From Elusimicrobia bacterium UBA6262 (lineage in GTDB: Bacteria > CAYTYR01 > UBA6262), in the NCBI GenBank assembly GCA_002441095.1, contig DJVG01000038.1, positions 5,529-69,528 of the forward strand: a DNA stretch of 64,000 bases, in the 5' to 3' direction. The notes beneath the pieces were generated by a model that was not told the origin of the DNA, searched no databases, and saw only the letters and a program-made list of their open reading frames with translations. The translations under genes and the position numbers were made by a program. Shown here piece by piece: positions 33,725 through 44,599 of the stretch (position 1 is its first letter; every line of letters starts with the position of its first letter).

Positions 33725-36199
33725 ATGTTTAATCGCTTTACGGAAAGAGCACAGCGCGCCATACAATTAGCCCAAGAAGAAGTGAAGCGCCTGAATCACG
33801 ATTATCTAGGCACTGAACATTTACTGCTTGGCCTCATTGACTTGAATGAGGGTGTCGCTTCATTGGTCCTGGCTAACCTGGACCTGGACTTGAGTAAAAT
33901 TCGTAAAGAGGTAGAGAAAATTGTCGGCGCCGGTGATACGATCATGTTGCTCGGGGAAGTCCCTTTCACTCCGCGGGCTAAAAAAGTTCTCCAATTAGCT
34001 GTGGAAGAGTCACAGACGATGGGACATTCCCGGATCGGGACTGAACATATATTGCTGGGATTATTGCGTGAAGGAGAAGGTATTGCGGCTAAGGTCCTGG
34101 CATCCCTGGGCATCCAGCTTGACCGGGTGCGGGAAGAAATCATTAACATTCTGAGCGACCTGGAAGCGCAGCAGGCCAACGTAGAAAATGAGGAAATTCC
34201 GCAGCCGGCCAAGGCGAGAAATAAATCCACGACTCCAACTCTCGATCAGTATTGCCGTGACTTGACAGTCATGGCTACTGAAGGGAAACTGGACCCGGTG
34301 ATCGGCCGCCGCGGCGAAATCGAGCGGGTCATTCAAATACTAGCCCGCCGGACTAAGAACAATCCCGCCTTGATCGGTGAGCCGGGCGTAGGGAAAACCG
34401 CTATCGTGGAAGGTTTGGCCGAACAGATCATCAATAATAATGTGCCGGAAGCGCTGTTGAATAAACGGGTATTGACCCTGGACCTGGCTGGTATGCTGGC
34501 GGGGACCAAATACCGCGGCGAATTTGAGCAACGGCTGAAAACCATCATGGAAGAAATACGCCGGGCGAAGAATTCCATTATCCTGTTTATCGATGAATTA
34601 CACACCGTGGTCGGCGCCGGCGCGGCAGAAGGGGCTATTGATGCCTCCAATATTTTGAAACCAGCGCTCTCCCGCGGCGAATTGCAGTGCGTTGGCGCTA
34701 CTACCTTTGATGAATACCGTAAGTATATTGAGCATGATGCTGCGCTGGAACGCCGTTTCCAGCCGATCGTCGTAGAACCGCCCAGCGTGGAAGATACTAA
34801 AGAGATATTAAAAGGGTTGCGTGAACGATATGAGACGCATCATCATGTTAAAATCTCCGACGAAGCTATAGACGCTGCTGCGGAAATGTCTGATCGTTAT
34901 ATTCCAGACCGGTTCCAGCCGGATAAAGCTATTGACTTAATGGATGAGGCTGCTTCCCGGGTAAGGCTGCAGGCTACCATGCTGCCGCCGGACATGAGAT
35001 CGACTGAAGAGCAGATCGAACAGCTGGATAAGGAAAAGAAAGACGCTACAAATGCGCAGGATTTTGAAACTGCGGCTAAACTGCGCGACCGGGAGAAAGA
35101 ACTAAAGACCAAACTGGATAAAACCAAAAAAGACTGGTCCCAAAAACGGAGTAAAAAGGACGCCGTGGTAGGGGAACAGGATATCGCTTATATCGTTTCC
35201 AAGATGACCAATATCCCGGTCATGAAGATCACGGAAAAAGAACAATCCAAGCTCGTGCATATGGAACAGGACCTCCAGCAAAGAGTGATCGGCCAGGATG
35301 AAGCGCTGAAGGTCATAGCCCAGGCTGTGCGCCGTTCACGGACAGGATTAAAAGATCCGCGGCGGCCGATCGGTTCCTTTATTTTCCTGGGACCTACCGG
35401 CGTAGGCAAGACAGAACTGGCCAGGGCTCTGGCAGAATTCCTATTTGGCAACGAGGAGTCGGTGATTAGGGTGGATATGAGCGAATTCATGGAAAAATTT
35501 GCTGTTTCCCGGCTGATCGGAGCACCTCCGGGTTATGTGGGGTATGAAGAAGGCGGACAGCTGACTGAACAAGTCAGGCGCCGGCCTTATTCAGTGGTTC
35601 TGCTGGATGAAATAGAAAAAGCCCATCCGGATGTATTTAATATTTTACTGCAGGTATTGGATGAGGGCAAACTGACTGATAATCTCGGTCATAGTGTGAA
35701 TTTCAAGAACACGGTAATAATTATGACCTCTAATCTGGGCGCCAGGTTGATCGAAAAGGGCAAGGCTATGGGCTTTACCGGCGAAGAGGACGGGGAAACA
35801 TCATATCAGGGCATGAGAGACACGGTACTGGAAGAAGTAAAGAAAGCCTTTAATCCTGAATTCGTGAACCGGATCGACGAGGTGATCGTTTTTAAAACCT
35901 TAAAGCGCGAAGAGATGCATAAGATCGTAGAGCTCATGCTGAACAAGGTAGTGGAGCGTATGCATGAGCAGAATATAGAGCTGAAAATTGAAGCCGCAGT
36001 TAAGGAGTTCCTGGTGGAAAAAGGATTTGACCCAAAATCCGGCGCCCGGCCTTTGCGGCGGTCGATCCAGAAATACCTCGAAGATCCCCTCGCCGAGGAG
36101 CTTCTTTCCAGGACCATTGATTCTACCAAGCCGATCCTGGTAACAGTGGCGGCAGGGAAAATAAACTTTAAACAGCTTGCCAATATCGCCACTTCTTAG
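33725..36199 (+). CDS. clpC: ATP-dependent Clp protease ATPase subunit ClpC
   Basis: AAA+ unfoldase that feeds proteins to ClpP or acts in quality control. 824 residues, ATG with CGGAGG upstream. Two Clp N repeats (about 5-145), AAA1 with Walker A GEPGVGKT, a middle domain with a UVR-type motif (AQDFETAAKLRDREKELK, about 440-457), AAA2 with GPTGVGKT, and a C-terminal D2-small domain ending near SGARPLRRSIQKYLEDPLAEEL. The UVR motif and N repeats separate it from ClpB. No mcsA/mcsB or ctsR is adjacent. clpP is not in the window. Confidence 0.95.
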   Translation: MFNRFTERAQRAIQLAQEEVKRLNHDYLGTEHLLLGLIDLNEGVASLVLANLDLDLSKIRKEVEKIVGAGDTIMLLGEVPFTPRAKKVLQLAVEESQTMGHSRIGTEHILLGLLREGEGIAAKVLASLGIQLDRVREEIINILSDLEAQQANVENEEIPQPAKARNKSTTPTLDQYCRDLTVMATEGKLDPVIGRRGEIERVIQILARRTKNNPALIGEPGVGKTAIVEGLAEQIINNNVPEALLNKRVLTLDLAGMLAGTKYRGEFEQRLKTIMEEIRRAKNSIILFIDELHTVVGAGAAEGAIDASNILKPALSRGELQCVGATTFDEYRKYIEHDAALERRFQPIVVEPPSVEDTKEILKGLRERYETHHHVKISDEAIDAAAEMSDRYIPDRFQPDKAIDLMDEAASRVRLQATMLPPDMRSTEEQIEQLDKEKKDATNAQDFETAAKLRDREKELKTKLDKTKKDWSQKRSKKDAVVGEQDIAYIVSKMTNIPVMKITEKEQSKLVHMEQDLQQRVIGQDEALKVIAQAVRRSRTGLKDPRRPIGSFIFLGPTGVGKTELARALAEFLFGNEESVIRVDMSEFMEKFAVSRLIGAPPGYVGYEEGGQLTEQVRRRPYSVVLLDEIEKAHPDVFNILLQVLDEGKLTDNLGHSVNFKNTVIIMTSNLGARLIEKGKAMGFTGEEDGETSYQGMRDTVLEEVKKAFNPEFVNRIDEVIVFKTLKREEMHKIVELMLNKVVERMHEQNIELKIEAAVKEFLVEKGFDPKSGARPLRRSIQKYLEDPLAEELLSRTIDSTKPILVTVAAGKINFKQLANIATS

Positions 36200-36238
36200 G
36201 AATATCTGCTTTTCAAGTGCACTACTTGAAGGAAGATC

Positions 36239-39200
36239 ATGACTAAATCTAAAAAAATTACTGTGGCCATAACAGTAAGTATCCTTTTATTGTTAGGCTT
36301 TATTTTTTTTCAGCTGGTGCTCACCGACTTGGTCAGTGAGCGCTTTAAAGAGCCATTAAGCAGAAAGCTGGGCCAGTGGGTCAATAAAGATGTATTGATC
36401 GGGCAACTAAAGACCAATATTTTCAATTCTTTAACGATTAATGGATTGACTATCTACCAACCAGGAAACCGGGAAGAAGGACCCATCCTGGAAGTCAGGG
36501 AAATTGCTATCCGGTACAATATCTGGCGTTTGCTGAAAACCAGGGATTTTAGCCGGAGTATTATGGAGATAGTCTTGTTTGATCCTACTGTGCATCTCCG
36601 CTACCGGCAAGGGCAATGGAATCTTAACGAGCTAATGGCTAAAAACCTAAGTCCAGGCCGTCAGCTTCCATACTCTTTAAATATCAATAACGGACGAATC
36701 AGCTTTCATAACGAACCCGGGAGCCTTGACCAAGTCTCCGTGAACAAGATATATGGTACGGTTAAACCAAAAACCAAAACGCAAATTTCTTTCCGTTTCA
36801 AGGCTATTACTTCCTTAAGTCAAAATGACCGTTTAAATATTGCCGGAACGTATGCTATCCCGCAAGCTGTTGTTGAGGCTGAAATAAGCGGCAAAAAAAT
36901 ATCACTCCAGAAAATACCCCAGGTTTTCCCGTCCCTTCAGTTGTCCACAGCCCAAGGCGAAATGTCTATCAAAATGTCTTTGCATTATGACACTCTGAGC
37001 CAGGATGGATTCTCCTGCCAGGGGACAGCGACTCTCCAAGAAGCGGAATTTAAGCTGGTTCGGGTGCCGGATCCGGTACGGGATTTGTCTTGCACCTTAG
37101 AGTTTGACGAAAAAAATATTAATGTCCGTAAATCTTTTTTTGCCTTAGCCAATTCTTCATATCTGGTGTCTGGTTCTATCTCTGATTTCCTGCGTCAGCC
37201 GGTTGCGGACTTAAAACTGAAAGCGGCAGCTTTTGACTTGTCCGACCTGTCCCGTATTTTTTCCAGTCAGGATTTACATACCTTGAATTTAGCCGGCAAG
37301 GGGCGGCTTACCCTGGCCATAACCGGCCCGCTGCCTGGCATAAAAATCATTTCTGACCTGGCCATGACCAAAGGGCACCTGCAGGGATCACCCTTGAAGG
37401 ATCTTAAATTCCAGGCGGTATGGCAGCATAACCTGCTTACCATCAACACCTGCCAGGCTCGCTTGGCTGGCGGTGACCTGGCTGTCTCGGCTAAAATAAA
37501 ATTGGGAACAGATCTGCCCTTAGAAATATATGAATTGAATGCCAGCGGGCTGCACCTTAACCTGGAGCAGTTATTCAAGAATAACTTCTCAGGCAGTATG
37601 GATACCTATATAACCGTAAAAGGGATCTGGCCGGAAGTGGACGCCCAGGGGCGGATCATGGTCAAAAAATTCAGCTTTGCTGGCTATGACCTGGGCCCTG
37701 GCGATGCTTCATTCCAATACCGGCAGCATAATCTGTCATTTTCCGGACTAAGATTGAATACCAAAGATACCATCCGCGGACTCGTAAGATTTAAAGAAAA
37801 ACTGGTGCAGATCGATAATTTGGGCATTGCTTTTGCCAATGGCGGAAATTTAGGGGTGCAGGGAGAGATCCAAACCAGTAAAGGCCAGCCAATACTGCTG
37901 AACCTCACCGGCAAGAATATGCCGGTTGAGGAACTATCCTCCTTATTAGGTTTGTCTAATCTGCATGGGACAGTTAACAGCCATGGTAAAATACATGGGA
38001 CATTAACTGCGCCAGCAGCCCAACTGACAATTTCCGGTAGTGAATTATTAGCTGGTGCGCATAAAATAGTACTGGCCGGAAATTGCCTGATTACCAGGGA
38101 AAAACTGGAATTCCCTGAATTAAAAATAAATCATGATTCTAAGATAAAGGGTACGATCACTTTTAAACCAAAACCGCTGGTAGACCTGAATTTTCAGCCA
38201 GTTAACCTGGAGCTTGGTATTTTGCTGTCTGTCGTAGGTTTTGATAGCGGCGGAGAACTGAACGGTTTGAGTACCGGCTACCTGAATTTAAACGGAGTGC
38301 CGGGTGCTTTGGAGGCGCGGGGAAATTTTAAGATCGAAGCATTGCAGTTGTGGAACTTGGTCCTGGGGACAGCCCAGTCCACTGTAGTTTTCAGCCAGAA
38401 AAAAATATTCCAGGGAACTATCAGCACATTGGCCAAAAACGGAACTTTGCAAGGTTCCTGGTGGGTAGACTTGCAAAAAGATAAAGAAAATAAGGCTGAG
38501 GTGATTTTTGATTTTGACCGGTTTCAAAGTATTTTCCCGGGGACTTCTTATGAAACTCCGCAGCTGGACGGCCGGATCAAATATGCCGGCTGGTTGAAAT
38601 ATAATGGCCAAACAGCTTTCAGCGGCAAATTATCCAGCGAGTCTTTAACCATCAATAAACAGCCGCAGGAAATAACCGGACAGATCAGCAGCCAGAAAAA
38701 ACAAATAATACTAAAAGCCCAAATGGGCAAAGCCTATATTCTGGAAACCACGGTGCTGTTACAAGACCAACCAAGGATCAAAGGATCACTGCACATAGGC
38801 CTGGATAATATTGCCCAGGCTAATACTATGTGGCAAGTCAAGGGGTTGGAGAAAATGACCGGCCCGCTGCGCATAGAGGCTGATATAACCGGAACTTTAA
38901 ATGATCCGGTAATAAAAGGCAGCCTGGCCGGAGGACGCGGCATTTGGCGGGGGGTGTCCTATGATCAGATCACTGGCTTATGGCGCTGCCAGGCCAGCAT
39001 ACTCCATGTCACTAATCTGGAATTCAAGAAAGGGCCGGAAGAATACCTGGCTGCCGGTAAAATACCCTTTAATGCAGAGAGTCCCTGGTGGTTTAATATA
39101 CAGGTAAACCAGGCTGATTTTGCGAACCTGGTCCAATTAGTTACGGATCCTGGGGAGACCAAAGGTCAGGTCCAGGCAGAAGTAAAAATAACCGGTAATC

Positions 39201-41347
39201 GCCAAAATCCGCTGGTCAGCGGCACTATCCTGGTTCATGATTTTAGTTATGCCGGCCTGGCTCCCAGTGAAATCAGCTGCGAGTTCAAAATAAAAAATCG
39301 TATTATTACTTTTGATACATTGCGGGCGGAAACTAAGGAAGGCAAGCTTTATCTGGAAAAAGGCAGTACTGTAACCTTACAGGAACAAGAGGACATAGCT
39401 TTTAATTGCCAACTTGGCTTACGTAATATTAAACTCAATCAGGTGGTGTTTTTTGGTGACTTAGCCATCAGCGGCAAGAAAGAAAATTGTTCTATACTGG
39501 TCAAGAATCTGTGGGTTAATCAGCATCAATATAGCGGGGAAAAGATAGCCCTGAATTGGCAAGATGAGAAAATTGAATTTTTGCCGTCAGCGAATAAAGA
39601 AAAATTGATCACAGGCACTATCTTCAGGCCGGCCAAGCAAGAATATGTGTTTGATAATATAGCCCTGTACACCAAAGGCCAGGCCGTAGTGAATGCCAGC
39701 GGCAAGATAAAATATCCGCACCAGGTCAGCCTGGCCATTAGCACCCAGAACCAGGGGGTGATGGCCGGTACGGTTGCTGAGTTATTGGACTTGAAAATCC
39801 CGGTCACCGGCAGAGCTTTGTTTAACCTGGAGATACAAGGCCGCTGGACTAATCCGGAAATCGATTGCTCTTTCCAGTGCTATGAGGGCAAGATCAGCGG
39901 GCTTGATTACAATAGTTTTAAGGGAGAGTTCGTGGTCAAGGATGGTCTCTTGACCCTGGCCGGCACGGAATTGCGCGGCAACAAAAGATACAAGGTGCAA
40001 GCTAAGGGCACTATACCGTTAAAGGAGCAGGGCGACTACAACCTCAAGATCAGCTTACCAGATAGTTCCTGCGAATTACTTGGCTTCTGGCCGGAATATA
40101 TTAAAAAGGCTAGAGGGCCTTTAGCTGCAGAAGTGACTGTCACCGGGAAAAAAAGCAATCCTGTGTTTAACGGCATATGCTCTATCGATGGCGGGGAACT
40201 TTATCCGGCCAGGATAGTCAAAAAGATAACCGCAGCACAGGTAAGATTGCGGATCATTGACAATAAGATCAATATTGGCAGTTGTTCGGCTGCCATTGGG
40301 GACGCTACTTTGGCAGTGGCTGGTTATGTGGATTTAGGGATTTCCGCTCCGGGAGATTTTGACTTGACCATAAATGCCGGCGGCAAACGCGGCATGCAAG
40401 TAGCTATCCCGGGTTTTATTGAAAGGGGAGAAATAAAAGGCGAGATGCATGCTTTTGGACAGTTTAAAGATTACCAGCTGGCCGGAAACATAACTTTGGC
40501 CAATACCCATTTGACCTATCCGCCAAAAAAATCAGCGGCTGGTTTATCCTCTGCTGATTGGCTGGATTATGCGCATTGGAACCTGACCATCACCGGGGGT
40601 GAAAATACCTGGTATGAAAATGAGTTAGTAGAAGTAAATGTTCAGGGCCACCTGGTTTTTACGGGACCGTCTGACCTCCTGAATATTTCTGGACGGGTGG
40701 AAGCGGTGCGCGGCACTTTACAGTACCTGGGCAATGATTTCAGGATCAGGGAAGCTGCCCTTGATTTTTACAATAACACCGCTTATGTGGCTGGTACTGC
40801 TGAAGCCCAGGTAGCCCAGGATATGGTTATTTTTACGGTTAATAAGAATAAATTAGACGATGTTCGTCCCCGTTTCACCAGCCGCAACGACCCGCAGATG
40901 AGTGAACAAAAGGTGATCAGTATGCTCGTGTATGGGCCTGAGATTAACGAGCTGTCTGGCGAAGAACAGAGTAAGGTGCTCTTAAAAGAAATGCTCAAAT
41001 TAGTGGATACAACCCTGAATACCAGGGTCATAAAGCCGGTGGTTAAAAACCTGGGCCTGGACCGGGTGATCGATGTGGTGCGCATCCGCACCGAAGTAAC
41101 TCAGCATTCTGCAGAGAGCACGACTGGCCCGGCTTGGAAAGGGTCCAGCGTCAGTATCGGAAAATACCTGGGTTCTCGCGTTTTTCTTGGCTATAATACG
41201 ATCCTGGAAGAAGAACTTAATTCTAACAAGCTGGCTTTAAAGCACCAGGTAGAACTGGATTATCACCTGAAAGGGAGTAAATACTTAAAAATGAGGATTG
41301 ATGAGAAAGAAAGATTCATGGGTATAGAAAATCAAATTAAATTCTGA
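36239..41347 (+). CDS. tamB: TamB/AsmA-like translocation and assembly module protein
   Basis: Very large envelope-spanning protein of 1702 residues, ATG with GAAGG upstream. One N-terminal membrane helix (about 9-28) anchors it in the inner membrane. The body is repetitive beta-strand rich sequence (AsmA-like start with LVSERFKEPLSRKLGQWVNKDV), forming the long lipid-conducting groove of the family. The C-terminal DUF490/TamB domain (about 1350-1700) has VEAVRGTLQYLG, AALDFYNNTAYVAGTAE, SRNDPQMSEQKVISMLVYG. TamB proteins carry phospholipid to, or assist barrel insertion in, the outer membrane. bamA follows within 62 nt; no separate tamA is seen. Confidence 0.92.
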   Translation: MTKSKKITVAITVSILLLLGFIFFQLVLTDLVSERFKEPLSRKLGQWVNKDVLIGQLKTNIFNSLTINGLTIYQPGNREEGPILEVREIAIRYNIWRLLKTRDFSRSIMEIVLFDPTVHLRYRQGQWNLNELMAKNLSPGRQLPYSLNINNGRISFHNEPGSLDQVSVNKIYGTVKPKTKTQISFRFKAITSLSQNDRLNIAGTYAIPQAVVEAEISGKKISLQKIPQVFPSLQLSTAQGEMSIKMSLHYDTLSQDGFSCQGTATLQEAEFKLVRVPDPVRDLSCTLEFDEKNINVRKSFFALANSSYLVSGSISDFLRQPVADLKLKAAAFDLSDLSRIFSSQDLHTLNLAGKGRLTLAITGPLPGIKIISDLAMTKGHLQGSPLKDLKFQAVWQHNLLTINTCQARLAGGDLAVSAKIKLGTDLPLEIYELNASGLHLNLEQLFKNNFSGSMDTYITVKGIWPEVDAQGRIMVKKFSFAGYDLGPGDASFQYRQHNLSFSGLRLNTKDTIRGLVRFKEKLVQIDNLGIAFANGGNLGVQGEIQTSKGQPILLNLTGKNMPVEELSSLLGLSNLHGTVNSHGKIHGTLTAPAAQLTISGSELLAGAHKIVLAGNCLITREKLEFPELKINHDSKIKGTITFKPKPLVDLNFQPVNLELGILLSVVGFDSGGELNGLSTGYLNLNGVPGALEARGNFKIEALQLWNLVLGTAQSTVVFSQKKIFQGTISTLAKNGTLQGSWWVDLQKDKENKAEVIFDFDRFQSIFPGTSYETPQLDGRIKYAGWLKYNGQTAFSGKLSSESLTINKQPQEITGQISSQKKQIILKAQMGKAYILETTVLLQDQPRIKGSLHIGLDNIAQANTMWQVKGLEKMTGPLRIEADITGTLNDPVIKGSLAGGRGIWRGVSYDQITGLWRCQASILHVTNLEFKKGPEEYLAAGKIPFNAESPWWFNIQVNQADFANLVQLVTDPGETKGQVQAEVKITGNRQNPLVSGTILVHDFSYAGLAPSEISCEFKIKNRIITFDTLRAETKEGKLYLEKGSTVTLQEQEDIAFNCQLGLRNIKLNQVVFFGDLAISGKKENCSILVKNLWVNQHQYSGEKIALNWQDEKIEFLPSANKEKLITGTIFRPAKQEYVFDNIALYTKGQAVVNASGKIKYPHQVSLAISTQNQGVMAGTVAELLDLKIPVTGRALFNLEIQGRWTNPEIDCSFQCYEGKISGLDYNSFKGEFVVKDGLLTLAGTELRGNKRYKVQAKGTIPLKEQGDYNLKISLPDSSCELLGFWPEYIKKARGPLAAEVTVTGKKSNPVFNGICSIDGGELYPARIVKKITAAQVRLRIIDNKINIGSCSAAIGDATLAVAGYVDLGISAPGDFDLTINAGGKRGMQVAIPGFIERGEIKGEMHAFGQFKDYQLAGNITLANTHLTYPPKKSAAGLSSADWLDYAHWNLTITGGENTWYENELVEVNVQGHLVFTGPSDLLNISGRVEAVRGTLQYLGNDFRIREAALDFYNNTAYVAGTAEAQVAQDMVIFTVNKNKLDDVRPRFTSRNDPQMSEQKVISMLVYGPEINELSGEEQSKVLLKEMLKLVDTTLNTRVIKPVVKNLGLDRVIDVVRIRTEVTQHSAESTTGPAWKGSSVSIGKYLGSRVFLGYNTILEEELNSNKLALKHQVELDYHLKGSKYLKMRIDEKERFMGIENQIKF

Positions 41348-41355
41348 TAAATAAC

Positions 41356-41384
41356 TTGGAAAAACAGCTATTTTATGATAAAAT
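41356..41384 (+). promoter_or_regulatory. Candidate promoter for the bamA-lpx cluster
   Basis: TTGGAA (41356-41361), 17-nt spacer, TAAAAT (41379-41384), 25 nt before the bamA start. This could give the LPS cluster a transcript independent of tamB. Confidence 0.5.
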
Positions 41385-41409
41385 AAAAAAATACGCAAAG
41401 GGGGATTAA

Positions 41410-43845
41410 TTGAAGAATAGATTGCATCAAAGGATGGCTCGAGGGATCATAATTTTATGTTTATTAACAGGTGTTGGATATGTTCCAGCCCAGGCGGCTG
41501 AACTGCCTGCTGTTAAGATGGCAGAAGATGGGGTTGCTCCGGCCCTGAGCGGCGCGGCAACTACTGCTTTTGGCAGCAACACTGAATCACCAGAGGGTAA
41601 AAAGATAATAGAAGTATTGATCAGCGGCTTGAAAAATGTACCTATGAAAAAAGTCTGGGATGTGACTAAAACCCGTAAAGGCCAGACCTATAAGCAGGAA
41701 AATGTGGATAACGATTTACGGAGCATGTTTGATTTGAACTTTTTCTCTTCCATTAATGTAGAGGCTGTTGATAAAGCAGGAGGCCTCCAGGTAGTTTTTA
41801 TTGTCGTGGAAAAAAGTATTATAAAACAGATAGATTTTAAAGGCAACAAGGCTTTTAAAGCATCAGCCCTGAAGGATGAAGTCACTTTGAAAGAAAAAGA
41901 AGCGGTTGATGAAGGCAAAATGGAAGAATCGAAACACAAGATAGTTACCAAATATAAGGACAAAGGTTATGCGGAAGTTAAAGTAGAAACCTTTACCTCA
42001 GACTTGGGTGAGGGTACACAAACCTTGACTTTTTTCATCACCGAAGGAAATAAAATAAAAATACAGCAGGTGCCCGTGATCGGCAATCAATTCCTGACGG
42101 TTAAGAAAATCCAAAGAATAACAAAAATAAGGCCGGGTAAAATTTATAAAGAGGAAACACTGAATAAAGGGATAGAAGACCTGGGAAAGTACTACCGGAA
42201 AAAGGGTTTTTATAATTTTAAGATGGATGAGCCCCAGATAGCTTATAATGAAGATCATTCGCAGATGACGGTTACCATTACCGTAAGCGAAGGATTGCGT
42301 TACCGGATCGGCAAGATTACCTTTAGCGGGAATACGGTGCTGGCAGAAAAGGATTTCCGGAAGGACTTAACAGTTAAAGAGACCAGGTTATTCAACCAGG
42401 ATAATTTTGACCAGGCCACAGCTAATATCCAGGCTATGTATGCGGATAAAGGTTATGTTTTTGCCCGGATAAATCCAAAAGTGACGACTCATGATGATGC
42501 CCTGGCTATGGATATTGAATATCAGATCGCGGAAGGGCCGATGGCTTATGTCGGGCAGGTGGAGATCGCGGGTAATGAGATCACGAAGGATTATGTGATT
42601 CAGCGGGAAATCTTGTTAACCCAGGGTGCTCCACTGAGCATGAACAGGGTGCGCCGCAGCCAGGAACGGTTGTATAATCTGGGTTTCTTCGAAGATGTTG
42701 GCTTGGACACTAAGCCAAACCAGGAAAAACCGGAGGAACAGCTGGATTTGATCTTTAATGTCAAAGAAAAATCACAGGTTAATGTGCTCAGTTTAGGATT
42801 GGGATATAGCACGGTGGATAAGGTAGTAGGCAATATGCAGGTGCAGATCAATAACCTCCTGGGCCGCGGCCAGCGGGTCAATGTGACGTATGAGATCGGT
42901 TCACTGCGGCAAAGTTATGAAGTCAGTTTTTTTGAACCGTGGTTCCTCCGTTCTTTTTATTCGTTCGGAGCCAATGTCTTTGATACCCGCCGGGAAAAGA
43001 ACTATTATTGGACCCAGACTGTCGATGACCTGGGCCAGGCTATACCAGCAGACCAGCAGCCAAAGAAAATTGATTATTATGCCGAAACCAGGTCTGGCGG
43101 TGGTATCAGTTTTGGCCGCCGGTTCGGAGAAATATATAATATTTCCACAGGATATTCTTATGAAGGCATATCTATAAATAATCTGACTGAGCGGGGCAAG
43201 CTCAGCGATACCATGAGGGCAGAAGTTGACCGCGGTACCGTGGAAACCAGCATGGTTTCTTTGGGCTTATCCAGGGATACCAGGGATAATGTTTTCGATA
43301 CGACCACCGGTTCTAGGCATCTCCTGAAGTACAGCGTGGCTGGTGGTTTATTGGCAGGAGACAACGATTTCCAAAAACTTACCCTGGAAACAGCCTGGTT
43401 TTTCCCCAGTTTCTGGAAATTTGTCTGGGGCGTGCGCGGGATGTTCGGGGTGGTTAATAGATACAGTGACAGTGTTACTGTGCCGCTCTATGAACGGTTC
43501 TACCTGGGTGGTGCGGAAACGGTGCGGGGCTATGAATACTCGGGCGAAATCGGGGAGATTGGCGGCGGCAAGTTTGTCACTCTCCTGAACCTGGAATATA
43601 GTTTCCCCATTTTCAGGGAAAAAAGACAGACCATCCTCCGGGGCGCATTTTTCTATGATGCCGGTAATACCTGGAGTACAACCAAGCTGGGACATTATGA
43701 TTACGCCTTAAAGCAAGGGGTTGGATTTAGCTTACGTTTTACCTTACCTATGTTCCCGATCAGGTTTGACTGGGGCTACGGCCTGAATCATCGCGAAGGC
43801 GAACCGAAGTCACAATTTTATTTCAGCATCGGACCAGTATTCTAA
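41410..43845 (+). CDS. bamA: Outer-membrane protein assembly factor BamA
   Basis: Essential Omp85 protein that inserts beta-barrels into the outer membrane. 811 residues, TTG start with AAAGGGGGAT. A signal peptide (about 1-30) and a short linker precede five POTRA domains (about 56-430; e.g. GNKAFKASALKDEVTLKE, GLRYRIGKITFSGNTVL). The barrel (about 435-811) contains the conserved ETVRGYEYSGEIG loop motif and the terminal Phe (FSIGPVF) used for barrel recognition. It is followed by skp and the lpx genes in the order seen in many diderms. The other Bam lipoproteins are not in the window. Confidence 0.95.
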   Translation: MKNRLHQRMARGIIILCLLTGVGYVPAQAAELPAVKMAEDGVAPALSGAATTAFGSNTESPEGKKIIEVLISGLKNVPMKKVWDVTKTRKGQTYKQENVDNDLRSMFDLNFFSSINVEAVDKAGGLQVVFIVVEKSIIKQIDFKGNKAFKASALKDEVTLKEKEAVDEGKMEESKHKIVTKYKDKGYAEVKVETFTSDLGEGTQTLTFFITEGNKIKIQQVPVIGNQFLTVKKIQRITKIRPGKIYKEETLNKGIEDLGKYYRKKGFYNFKMDEPQIAYNEDHSQMTVTITVSEGLRYRIGKITFSGNTVLAEKDFRKDLTVKETRLFNQDNFDQATANIQAMYADKGYVFARINPKVTTHDDALAMDIEYQIAEGPMAYVGQVEIAGNEITKDYVIQREILLTQGAPLSMNRVRRSQERLYNLGFFEDVGLDTKPNQEKPEEQLDLIFNVKEKSQVNVLSLGLGYSTVDKVVGNMQVQINNLLGRGQRVNVTYEIGSLRQSYEVSFFEPWFLRSFYSFGANVFDTRREKNYYWTQTVDDLGQAIPADQQPKKIDYYAETRSGGGISFGRRFGEIYNISTGYSYEGISINNLTERGKLSDTMRAEVDRGTVETSMVSLGLSRDTRDNVFDTTTGSRHLLKYSVAGGLLAGDNDFQKLTLETAWFFPSFWKFVWGVRGMFGVVNRYSDSVTVPLYERFYLGGAETVRGYEYSGEIGEIGGGKFVTLLNLEYSFPIFREKRQTILRGAFFYDAGNTWSTTKLGHYDYALKQGVGFSLRFTLPMFPIRFDWGYGLNHREGEPKSQFYFSIGPVF

Positions 43846-43852
43846 AAATAAA

Positions 43853-43930
43853 AGTTACGAGTTGGCGTGTTGCGAGTTACGAGTTAAGGCAGATATAGAT
43901 CTTCAAAACTCGCAACCTGGAACTCGCAAC
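43853..43930 (+). repeat. Word-repeat hairpin (GAGTT / AACTCGCAAC)
   Basis: Left arm GTTACGAGTTGG, GTTGCGAGTTACGAGTT; right arm AACTCGCAACC and GGAACTCGCAAC. The 13-nt arms GTTGCGAGTT and AACTCGCAAC pair well. It fills the bamA-skp spacer. A one-armed relative with the same word is at 52901. Confidence 0.7.
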
Positions 43931-43952
43931 TGTATTAAAGAGGAGGAAACTG

Positions 43953-44570
43953 ATGAAAAGACTCATTGCGGTAATCATGACCGGAGCAATATTAACTACC
44001 GCGGGATTAGTCCTGGCGGCGGGATTAAAGATCGGGTATGTTAATATTGCCTCTATTTTTGATAAGTATTCAGGGACCGCGAATGCAAAATTGGTCTTGG
44101 AAAAAGAGATTAAGGCAAAGCAGGATACGATACAGCAAATGAGTGATGACGTTAAAAATCTGCGGGAAAGCCTGGATCTGTCAGCCAGCACGCTCTCACT
44201 GGAAGATAAGAGGATTAGAGCCCAGGAAATAGACCGCAAGGGACTGGAATTACAGAAATTTACGGAAGAATCGGAGAATGAACTCTCCAGGAAAGAAGCT
44301 AATTATACCCAGGATATCCTGGCTAGGATACATGCCGCAGTGCAAAAAGTGGGAAAAGAAAAAGGATTTTCACTGGTCCTTGATAAAAGCAGCGTAATTT
44401 TTGGTATAGATTCCTGGGATATTACTGAAAATGTCCTGAAAACTATAGAGGGGGGCGTTGTCCCCCTGAGCAGTTCTACTACCGGCTATTTGCCTGTTCC
44501 TGATCAAGAGCCGTTGCCGTCTAAGCGAGAAGATAATTCGCCATATCGTTTAAATATTAAAGAGGATTAA
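43953..44570 (+). CDS. skp: Periplasmic chaperone Skp/OmpH family
   Basis: 205 residues, ATG with AGGAGGAA. Signal peptide about 1-22. The mature opening LKIGYVNIASIFDKY is the OmpH/Skp signature, followed by a long helical, charged coiled-coil region (about 45-135) and the GFSLVLDKSSVIFG strand. Skp trimers hold unfolded outer-membrane proteins between Sec and BamA. A Pro/Ser-rich tail of about 40 residues (165-205) goes beyond the usual length. The position between bamA and lpxD is the classic one. Confidence 0.93.
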   Translation: MKRLIAVIMTGAILTTAGLVLAAGLKIGYVNIASIFDKYSGTANAKLVLEKEIKAKQDTIQQMSDDVKNLRESLDLSASTLSLEDKRIRAQEIDRKGLELQKFTEESENELSRKEANYTQDILARIHAAVQKVGKEKGFSLVLDKSSVIFGIDSWDITENVLKTIEGGVVPLSSSTTGYLPVPDQEPLPSKREDNSPYRLNIKED

Positions 44571-44599
44571 TAAAGAGATTTAGGAGACAGGATACTATT